Shown here piece after piece: positions 8,076 to 14,854 of a stretch of 58,026 nucleotides of DNA. The notes under the pieces are model-generated. The model searched no databases, was not told the origin of the DNA, and was given only the letters and a program-made list of their open reading frames with translations. A program made the position numbers and the translations under genes. Source of the DNA: Aequorivita todarodis (GTDB lineage Bacteria; Bacteroidota; Bacteroidia; Flavobacteriales; Flavobacteriaceae); contig NZ_JAQQTG010000045.1 in the NCBI RefSeq assembly GCF_028561335.1, forward strand, positions 1 through 58,026, in the 5' to 3' direction. Numbering within the stretch: position 1 is the stretch's first letter; each line of letters opens with the position of its first letter.

Positions 8076-9125
8076 ATGGAACTACACAACCAACTAAAAG
8101 CCTTGGCCGATAAAATCCATCAGCTAAAAGACAAAATAGAAACCGAGGAATCTACCAAGCATGCCTTTGTATTGCCCTTCATTAATATTTTAGGTTATGA
8201 CACTTTCAACCCAACCGAGGTAGTTCCCGAATTTACGGCCGACTTAGGTCTTAAAAAGGGCGAAAAGGTAGATTATGCCATTTTTCAAAATGACAACCCT
8301 ATCCTTATAGTAGAATGTAAAAACTGGAAGGAAAACCTTAACGTGCACAATTCGCAACTGTTCCGATATTTTCACGTAACAAAAACACGGTTTTCGCTGT
8401 TAACAAACGGAATAGAATACCGTTTTTATACAGATCTGGAAGAACCCAACAAAATGGACGAAAAACCATTTTTGGAGTTTGACATTACCACAGTCAAAGA
8501 AAATATTGTCAATGAAATTTCAAAATTCCACAAATCAAATTTTGATGTGGCCTCAATTGTGGACAATGCCAGTTCCCTTAAATATACAAGGGAAATCAAA
8601 AGATTAATCTCCGAAGAACTCACCGCGCCTTCCCACGATTTTGTGCGTCTTTTCGCCAATAAAACATATTCCGGAAGACTTACGGAACGTGTAATGGAAG
8701 AATTCACGGAACTCGTCCAAAAAGCTTTTAACCAAACCATAAGCGAAAAAGTAAATGACCGTCTCAATGCCGCCATAAACAAAGAAGCCGAAAAACAACA
8801 GGAAGACAACATAGAAACCCAGGAAGAAGAAAGTAAAATTATAACTACCGAAGAAGAAATGGAAGGTTTTCGGATTGTGGTTGCAATCCTGAGAAGAAAA
8901 CTGGCCATAGAAAGAATAGTACACCGCGACACCCAATCCTATTTTGGGATTTTGCTTGACGACAATAACCGTAAACCATTGTGCAGGCTCCATCTGAATG
9001 GAGGCAATAAATATTTAGGAATTATTGACGAACAAAAAAATGAAATCCGAGAACCAATCCAAAATATAGATGATATTTATAAATATGAAGAAGCCCTTTT
9101 AAAGACGGTGGATAATTATTTGTAA
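8076..9125 (+). CDS. Stand-alone HsdR-N-like PD-(D/E)XK nuclease
   Basis: A 349-residue protein whose N-terminal ~160 residues match the nuclease domain of type I restriction HsdR subunits and related solitary proteins. The PD-(D/E)XK core is visible as D66 in KVDYAIF followed by E80-C-K82 in ILIVECKNW, with an early acidic helix (EESTKHAFVLPF). There is no helicase region and no methylase or specificity gene nearby, so this is not a complete restriction system. The middle (215-265) is an acidic coiled-coil-like linker, and the last ~80 residues form a separate small domain of unknown role. Its promoter shares the palindrome with cas1 and cas9. DNA cleavage is predicted from the motif, while a role beside Cas9 is inference. 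Confidence 0.8.
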   Translation: MELHNQLKALADKIHQLKDKIETEESTKHAFVLPFINILGYDTFNPTEVVPEFTADLGLKKGEKVDYAIFQNDNPILIVECKNWKENLNVHNSQLFRYFHVTKTRFSLLTNGIEYRFYTDLEEPNKMDEKPFLEFDITTVKENIVNEISKFHKSNFDVASIVDNASSLKYTREIKRLISEELTAPSHDFVRLFANKTYSGRLTERVMEEFTELVQKAFNQTISEKVNDRLNAAINKEAEKQQEDNIETQEEESKIITTEEEMEGFRIVVAILRRKLAIERIVHRDTQSYFGILLDDNNRKPLCRLHLNGGNKYLGIIDEQKNEIREPIQNIDDIYKYEEALLKTVDNYL

Positions 9126-9199
9126 AAACTAATTATATTTAGTCCAATGATTCCTTTTAACATTTTTAGTGTTTCGACGGGAGTCTTAGAGTAAAAAAG

Positions 9200-9574
9200 A
9201 TGCGGATTCTGCAATTTCTAATTTTCACGATTATATTAGGCTGCACCTCAAACAGCCCCGCCCAAACCGTCTATACCACAAAAACAGGCGAAAAATACCA
9301 TACGGCAACTTGTCGCTATTTAAAATATTCCAAAAAGGAAATTACCTTGGAGCAGGCCATTGACCTTGGTTATCAAGCATGTTCGGTTTGTAAGCCAAGC
9401 TCAGGCCCCGGACAAGTGCAAAGCTTCGTGTCACGGCCAAGCCAAGGCACAACCCCTCAAGAAACCTCATCCCACAAAACCACGGCATCCCAATGCACCG
9501 GAAAGACAAAAGCTGGCAACCGCTGCAAACGCATGACCAAAGATGCCAGCGGAAGGTGTTATCAGCATTCGTAA
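9200..9574 (+). CDS. Small lipoprotein with Cys-rich domains (DUF5763-like C-terminus)
   Basis: A 124-residue exported protein. The N-terminus has a lipobox-like segment (IILGC at 12-16). Residues ~25-65 hold the pattern YHTATCRYL...YQACSVCKP, a Cys/His module seen in the tails of some secreted nucleases and competence proteins. The C-terminal ~30 residues, CTGKTKAGNRCKRMT...CYQH, match the short zinc-finger-like domain DUF5763. The two modules are joined by a Ser/Thr/Pro-rich linker. It follows the nuclease gene by 74 bases on the same strand, but the function is unknown. The 3' end runs straight into interspersed repeat DNA. Confidence 0.75.
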   Translation: MRILQFLIFTIILGCTSNSPAQTVYTTKTGEKYHTATCRYLKYSKKEITLEQAIDLGYQACSVCKPSSGPGQVQSFVSRPSQGTTPQETSSHKTTASQCTGKTKAGNRCKRMTKDASGRCYQHS

Positions 9575-9869
9575 CTTCACTTTGTCATTCCGACGAAGAA
9601 GAAAACCAAAGGTTCACTCTATTCAATCACACCAATCCAAACCGGATACTTTGTCATTCCGACGCAGGAGGAATCGCATACCATTGATCCGCAAACCTTT
9701 ATCCAACAGCCGGAAAGCTCACTCTTATGCGATTTCTCCCGCTGGTCGAAATGACAACACGACCCCCCTTCTTGTCATTCCGACAAAGGAGGAAATCGAA
9801 GATTCAATGGAGTTAAATCCCATAACCGTGAGCAAAGCAAATCTTCAATTATTTTAAAAAACCTGCCCG
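9575..9869. other. Gene-free stretch made of interspersed repeats
   Basis: The stretch holds one complete 107-bp repeat (listed separately) and two partial copies starting TTGTCATTCCGAC at 9582 and 9772. Open frames here run through repeat DNA and show no family features, so I do not call them genes. Confidence 0.7.
9651..9757 (+). repeat. 107-bp MITE-like inverted-repeat element, copy A
   Basis: The element begins TTGTCATTCCGACGCAGGAG and ends GGTCGAAATGACAA. The two ends form an imperfect long hairpin, with GAATCGCAT pairing with ATGCGATTTC inside it. A second 107-bp copy in the same orientation lies at 14205-14311 and a longer one at 14325-14453. Elements of this type (GTCATTCCGAC...GTCGAAATGAC) are common short interspersed repeats in this phylum. 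Confidence 0.8.
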
Positions 9870-9914
9870 TTTACGGTTTTCCGTAAAGCAAAACCCCAGA
9901 TATAACTTACTTTG
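9870..9914 (+). promoter_or_regulatory. CRISPR-regulon palindrome and -7 box, site 3 (cas1-cas2)
   Basis: TTTACGGTTTTCCGTAAA at 9870-9887 is followed after 19 nt by TTACTTTG (9907-9914), one mismatch from TAnnTTTG. The cas1 start codon is 26 bases further on. This is the best candidate promoter for the cas1-cas2 operon and has the same geometry as sites 1, 2 and the cas9 half-site. Confidence 0.7.
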
Positions 9915-9939
9915 AAAGCCAAAACATAAAAACTTTGGC

Positions 9940-10824
9940 ATGCTAAAACGAACCCTCTTCTTCGCCAACAAAACGTCCATTACCACCAAATGGGAACAAT
10001 TGGTGGTCAAAACCGAATCGGGAGAAAAAACCGTCCCCATTGAGGACATCGGTTTTATCGTAATTGAAAACCAGGAAATCTACGTTTCCATTCCCGCATT
10101 GAACAAACTCATAGACAATAATGTGGCCGTGATTTTCTGCGATGCCAAGCACATGCCCTCCAGCATGCTTTTAAACCTGAACGGCCACCATACCCAGCAG
10201 GAACTGTTCAGCAACCAAATAAAAGCCTCCGAACCCTTAAAAAAACAATTGTGGAGACAGATCATAAAAAAGAAAATAAAGCACCAAGCCCAACATTTGG
10301 AAAAAACGGCCAAACCTTTTGAGGTACTGAAATTCCACGAATCAAAAGTCTTGAGCGGCGACACCGATAACCGCGAAGGCGCAGCAGCAGCACATTATTG
10401 GAAACATCTGTTCGATTTCGAGTTTAAAAGGGAGCGTTATGGCGACTATCCTAATCCATTTCTCAATTATGGCTACATAGTATTAAGGGCGGCTGTGGCC
10501 AGATCGCTTGCGGCAAGCGGACTTCTCTGCACCTTGGGAATCCACCATCACAACAAATACAATGCCTTCTGTTTGGCAGATGATGTTATGGAACCCTACC
10601 GCCCCCTTGTAGATGCCAAAGTATTGCAGATAATGAACGATTATAAGGAAAATGAACTCACCACGGACATTAAACTGGCCTTGCTCTCCGTACTCACGGA
10701 AACCGTATATTTCAAAACGACCAAAAGCCCATTAATGGTCGCTCTTTCCCGTACCGCCAGTTCCCTACAGCAATGTTATAACGGAACGGCAAAGAAAATC
10801 AGCTATCCAAGGTTATGGAACTAA
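9940..10824 (+). CDS. cas1: Type II CRISPR-associated integrase Cas1
   Basis: Cas1, with Cas2, integrates new spacers at the leader-proximal repeat. The 294-residue length and the start MLKRTLFFANKTSIT are typical of type II Cas1. The metal-binding residues are likely E147 (NREGAAAAHYW), a histidine in LGIHHHNKYNAF (about 202-204) and the acidic pair in MEPYRPLVD (E218, D225). The gene is followed by cas2 with a 10-base overlap. No csn2 or cas4 accompanies it, which fits subtype II-C. It is separated from cas9 by the whole array, which is unusual. Confidence 0.95.
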   Translation: MLKRTLFFANKTSITTKWEQLVVKTESGEKTVPIEDIGFIVIENQEIYVSIPALNKLIDNNVAVIFCDAKHMPSSMLLNLNGHHTQQELFSNQIKASEPLKKQLWRQIIKKKIKHQAQHLEKTAKPFEVLKFHESKVLSGDTDNREGAAAAHYWKHLFDFEFKRERYGDYPNPFLNYGYIVLRAAVARSLAASGLLCTLGIHHHNKYNAFCLADDVMEPYRPLVDAKVLQIMNDYKENELTTDIKLALLSVLTETVYFKTTKSPLMVALSRTASSLQQCYNGTAKKISYPRLWN

Positions 10825-11144
10825 ACGGGTATCGGATTATGTGGCTATTTGTATTTTTTGACCTACCAACGGAAACAAAAAAAGATCGGCGCAATGCGGG
10901 ACTTTTTAGAAAAAACCTCATCAAGGACGGTTATACGATGATGCAATATTCCGTTTATATCAGGCACTGTGCCAGCAGCGAAAGTGCAGACGTACACGAA
11001 AAAAGGGTTCATAGATTATTGCCGCCCTTGGGCAAAGTGAGCGTTTTGCGGATTACCGATAAACAGTTCGGCAACATCATGAACTTTTGGGGCAAGGCCG
11101 AAGTGCCCAAAGAGCCACCGCCCGCTCAATTGGAGTTGTTTTAA
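10815..11144 (+). CDS. cas2: CRISPR-associated protein Cas2
   Basis: The structural partner of Cas1 in spacer acquisition. The 109 residues begin with the ferredoxin-like first strand MWLFVFFDLPTET (from residue 9), which carries the conserved aspartate, then an arginine-rich helix and YSVYIRHC. The start at 10815 overlaps the cas1 stop by 10 bases, so the genes are coupled. The C-terminal proline-rich tail ends LELF. The CRISPR array begins 105 bases downstream, behind a hairpin that would stop array transcripts arriving from the other side. Confidence 0.95.
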   Translation: MELNGYRIMWLFVFFDLPTETKKDRRNAGLFRKNLIKDGYTMMQYSVYIRHCASSESADVHEKRVHRLLPPLGKVSVLRITDKQFGNIMNFWGKAEVPKEPPPAQLELF

Positions 11145-11145
11145 A

Positions 11146-11194
11146 ACAAAAAAACGCCCCAATCTTGCCTTATCACAACAAAAAAGGGGCGTTT
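11146..11194 (-). terminator. Terminator at the distal end of the CRISPR array
   Basis: On the minus strand AAACGCCCC pairs perfectly with GGGGCGTTT and is followed by a seven-T run. This places an intrinsic terminator just past the last-transcribed repeat, between the array and cas2, as expected if the array is read right to left. The 25-nt loop contains GTTGTGATAAG and AAGATT, complementary to the tracrRNA anti-repeat. On the plus strand the hairpin has only a weak T tract. Confidence 0.7.
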
Positions 11195-11249
11195 AAATCC
11201 GCGATATTTTACGATAATCTTTTGATACTTAGAAGCTAACAGCGCAACC

Positions 11250-14115
11250 AATATCGTGAATCCTAATCTTTAATCAAACCACAACGGTCTGCCATTAGAG
11301 AAGATTATGATGAAGAATATCGTGAATCCTAATCTTTAATCAAACCACAACTTTATTTATAGACGACCCTAATTGTGATATAATATCGTGAATCCTAATC
11401 TTTAATCAAACCACAACTTGTTGTTTGTTGTAATTGTTTTACAAATGAATATCGTGAATCCTAATCTTTAATCAAACCACAACCGGATGGATTGGGTTCG
11501 TTTCTTCGGGGCTAATATCGTGAATCCTAATCTTTAATCAAACCACAACCAAGGTAGTGTTGTTTGTAACGCTGCGTATAATATCGTGAATCCTAATCTT
11601 TAATCAAACCACAACTGAATTGAACGCATTTACAAAATTAATAGCAATATCGTGAATCCTAATCTTTAATCAAACCACAACTGGTTAGGTAGTTTTATCG
11701 TAACCTGCGGCAATATCGTGAATCCTAATCTTTAATCAAACCACAACTGCCCAAGGATTTAATTTCTGTATTTCAATAATATCGTGAATCCTAATCTTTA
11801 ATCAAACCACAACTGTACCGTTACAACTCTGATTTAGCAACAAAATATCGTGAATCCTAATCTTTAATCAAACCACAACATAAACAATTTTTATAACAAT
11901 GAACAAAGCAATATCGTGAATCCTAATCTTTAATCAAACCACAACACAAAATCTTTAATTCCTAAATCACAACCTAATATCGTGAATCCTAATCTTTAAT
12001 CAAACCACAACAAAATCGGCAAGTTCTTTCCATAAAGGAGCAATATCGTGAATCCTAATCTTTAATCAAACCACAACGAGGCATGGGAGCGTATCAAATC
12101 CTGCCCGAATATCGTGAATCCTAATCTTTAATCAAACCACAACACCCTCTTGTTTTTTATTTTCAGGGAGAGGAATATCGTGAATCCTAATCTTTAATCA
12201 AACCACAACACAACGGCTCTGGGTTAGGTGATAACTGGGAATATCGTGAATCCTAATCTTTAATCAAACCACAACGATCCCGATTTGCTTATTGATGATT
12301 TTCTAATATCGTGAATCCTAATCTTTAATCAAACCACAACACCAGTTAAAGTATAACCACCCCCATCTTAATATCGTGAATCCTAATCTTTAATCAAACC
12401 ACAACAAATAGGCACCCCCAATAATAGAAAATACTAATATCGTGAATCCTAATCTTTAATCAAACCACAACACCACCCAATAAAGACTGCCCCGAGTAGA
12501 TAATATCGTGAATCCTAATCTTTAATCAAACCACAACTTAGTAATAATTGTGATGCTCCGCAATTTAATATCGTGAATCCTAATCTTTAATCAAACCACA
12601 ACGTAGAAGTGGAAACACTGTAGTTGAAACAAAATATCGTGAATCCTAATCTTTAATCAAACCACAACGAAGCGAAAGTTCTTCAGGAATAAAGATTTAA
12701 TATCGTGAATCCTAATCTTTAATCAAACCACAACGGCTTGCTCGGTATATATCAAGCGCAACCAATATCGTGAATCCTAATCTTTAATCAAACCACAACT
12801 ATGATGAGCATCATTGCAATTCCGCATTCAATATCGTGAATCCTAATCTTTAATCAAACCACAACTTGAGATGTCGAGCCTTATATAAACCAATAATATC
12901 GTGAATCCTAATCTTTAATCAAACCACAACAGGCTCTCCGCTTGGGTCTCTTGTTAAGGCAATATCGTGAATCCTAATCTTTAATCAAACCACAACATTT
13001 ATCTCGTGCGTTCCTATTCTCTTTTTAATATCGTGAATCCTAATCTTTAATCAAACCACAACAGGTTTGAATCTGTACCCGCACTAACTAAAAATATCGT
13101 GAATCCTAATCTTTAATCAAACCACAACTTTTTAGTTACTCTGGAGTAAATTCGGCATAATATCGTGAATCCTAATCTTTAATCAAACCACAACAGATGA
13201 AAGTGAACATAAAAACGAAGTTTGAATATCGTGAATCCTAATCTTTAATCAAACCACAACGGATTGAACGAAAAGATTTTAAGCATTAAAAATATCGTGA
13301 ATCCTAATCTTTAATCAAACCACAACATGATTGACGGGGACTACGAACTTACGCTAATATCGTGAATCCTAATCTTTAATCAAACCACAACATCAGCAGT
13401 AGCGTATAAAACATCCTTTGCAATATCGTGAATCCTAATCTTTAATCAAACCACAACGATTCCACGTTGTAAATAACTGGAAGCGCAAATATCGTGAATC
13501 CTAATCTTTAATCAAACCACAACGGCATAGTTATATGGGCTTTGTTAAATTGGAATATCGTGAATCCTAATCTTTAATCAAACCACAACAATATCTATAA
13601 AATTTAGTCCTACATCCAAAATATCGTGAATCCTAATCTTTAATCAAACCACAACACCAACTAAAAAAGACTGCCCCGAGTAGATAATATCGTGAATCCT
13701 AATCTTTAATCAAACCACAACGAATAAGGCGTAGGGATTATCGTCATACTCAATATCGTGAATCCTAATCTTTAATCAAACCACAACCTTTTGATCGTAG
13801 GTAGTCTGAATATGATTAATATCGTGAATCCTAATCTTTAATCAAACCACAACGCAGCCGCTCTTGTTTTTGCAGCCGCCACGAATATCGTGAATCCTAA
13901 TCTTTAATCAAACCACAACAGTATGAAGAAATACTATTGAACGATAATAATATCGTGAATCCTAATCTTTAATCAAACCACAACACAAATATAGATAATA
14001 ATAGAGGATCAATAATATCGTGAATCCTAATCTTTAATCAAACCACAACACCTTAATACTTAATAAATGAATTATTTCAAATATCGTGAATCCTAATCTT
14101 TAATCAAACCACAAC
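11250..14115 (-). CRISPR. CRISPR array, 44 repeats and 43 spacers, type II-C
   Basis: Forty-four 36-bp repeats, all identical as read, alternate with 43 spacers of 30 bp (35 spacers) or 29 bp (8 spacers). On the plus strand each repeat begins AATATCGTGAATCC and ends AAACCACAAC. In crRNA orientation it begins GTTGTGGTTTGATTAAAG, whose first 24 nt pair with the tracrRNA encoded at 18344, so the array must be read on the minus strand. The new-spacer end is therefore at 14115. Neither end repeat is degenerate. Spacers 19 and 37 (counted from 11250) are near-identical variants. Spacer origins cannot be decided without a search. Confidence 0.98.
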
Positions 14116-14165
14116 GGAAAACCGTCGCGACAAAAACCAAAAGGTCGGTTTTCCGTTGTGGTTTG
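14105..14165. promoter_or_regulatory. Perfect 20-bp inverted repeat at the array leader end
   Basis: CAAACCACAACGGAAAACCG (14105-14124) is perfectly repeated in inverted orientation at 14146-14165, with 21 nt between. The left arm is the last 11 bases of the terminal CRISPR repeat plus GGAAAACCG. Each arm holds the core of the CRISPR-regulon palindrome (ACGGAAAACCGT, and CGGTTTTCCGT inverted). No convincing -7 box lies at the expected distance on the minus strand, so this may be an operator or leader recognition element rather than a promoter. Confidence 0.7.
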
Positions 14166-14204
14166 GTGGTTTAAGATAAAGGCTTTATGTCAATGAACAT
14201 CGTT

Positions 14205-14311
14205 TTGTCATTCCGACGCAGGAGGAATCGCATCCCGCCGAGCCGCTAACCCTTATTCAACAGCCCGGAATCTCACTCTTATGTGATTTCTCCCGTTGGT
14301 CGAAATGACAA
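14205..14311 (+). repeat. 107-bp MITE-like inverted-repeat element, copy B
   Basis: Same orientation, same length and mostly the same sequence as copy A at 9651-9757. The first 29 bases are identical and the central part differs. Copies A and B bracket cas1, cas2 and the array as direct repeats. Confidence 0.8.
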
Positions 14312-14324
14312 GTTCAGCATTTTT

Positions 14325-14453
14325 TTGTCATTCCGACGAAGGAGGAATCACATCCCGCTGGGCCTCCATCCCTTATTCAATAACCAGAAAGCTCACTCTT
14401 ATGCCATTTAACTGCGTTGAACCTTCGGTTTCTCCCGTTAGTCGAAATGACAA
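14325..14453 (+). repeat. MITE-like inverted-repeat element, copy C (expanded centre)
   Basis: Begins TTGTCATTCCGACGAAGGAG and ends GTCGAAATGACAA. It is 129 bp long because of extra bases in the second half (AACTGCGTTGAACCTTCGG). The right end overlaps the final codons of the GIY-YIG gene by only a few bases. An inverted partial copy lies at 14800-14850 on the other side of that gene. Confidence 0.75.
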
Positions 14454-14454
14454 G

Positions 14455-14778
14455 TTAATTGCCCAAAAACCGATCCTCCAAAAACTCAAAAGTTTCATTG
14501 AATGAGCGAATCAAAGCTAATTTCTTATCCCTGCGCCAGCCCTTGAGTTCCTTTTCTCTGGCAATGGCTAGCTGCACCCAAGAAAACGCTTCATAATAAA
14601 CCAAATGCTGTATTTGATATCTGGATGCAAACGTTTTAATCCCTTTTTCAATATTTTCTTGGTGTTGCCGCAATCGTTTTCCAAGATTATTGGTCATCCC
14701 AATATAATAGGTGGAACGATACTTATTCGTAATGATGTAAACGTAATAGGTATGGCTGCCTTCGTTAAATTCAATCAT
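14455..14778 (-). CDS. GIY-YIG nuclease-superfamily protein
   Basis: A 107-residue single-domain protein with the GIY-type strand YYVYIITN (about 11-18), the YIG motif YYIGMT (24-29), a basic helix NLGKRLRQHQ and the conserved glutamate region AREKELKGWRR. Proteins of this size (YhbQ/UPF0213 type) are frequent in Bacteroidota, often next to repeats, and their substrates are mostly unknown. It lies between the array leader and the 3' end of cas9, on the cas9 strand, 76 bases after the cas9 stop. It is flanked on both sides by interspersed repeat DNA. A link to CRISPR function is not shown. Confidence 0.85.
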   Translation of the reverse strand: MIEFNEGSHTYYVYIITNKYRSTYYIGMTNNLGKRLRQHQENIEKGIKTFASRYQIQHLVYYEAFSWVQLAIAREKELKGWRRDKKLALIRSFNETFEFLEDRFLGN

Positions 14779-14799
14779 AGTATTTCCTTCTTACTCTTA

Positions 14800-14850
14800 T
14801 GACATTAATTCCATTGAATCTACGATTTCCTCCTGCGTCGGAATGACAAC
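14800..14850 (-). repeat. Partial inverted copy of the MITE-like element
   Basis: The segment ends CCTCCTGCGTCGGAATGACAA, the reverse complement of the element's left end. It lies between the GIY-YIG gene and cas9, so the GIY-YIG gene is bounded by opposed copies. Confidence 0.65.
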
Positions 14851-14854
14851 TAAT

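Noticed and set aside
8076-9125. Remnant of a type I restriction system
   Set aside because: The frame is intact with its own promoter and C-terminal domain, and no hsdM, hsdS or helicase remnants are seen.
9493-9857. Overlapping plus-strand frames of 64 and 104 codons after the DUF5763-like gene
   Set aside because: They run through interspersed repeat copies and encode repeat-derived sequence (SFRRRRN) only.
11250-14115. Array transcription on the plus strand from the cas1-cas2 operon
   Set aside because: The tracrRNA anti-repeat pairs with the minus-strand repeat, with the spacer then 5' of the handle, and the hairpin at 11146-11194 has its T tract on the minus strand.
14296-14505. Plus-strand frame of 69 codons right of the array
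   Set aside because: Consists of MITE-like repeat DNA and runs antisense into the GIY-YIG gene.
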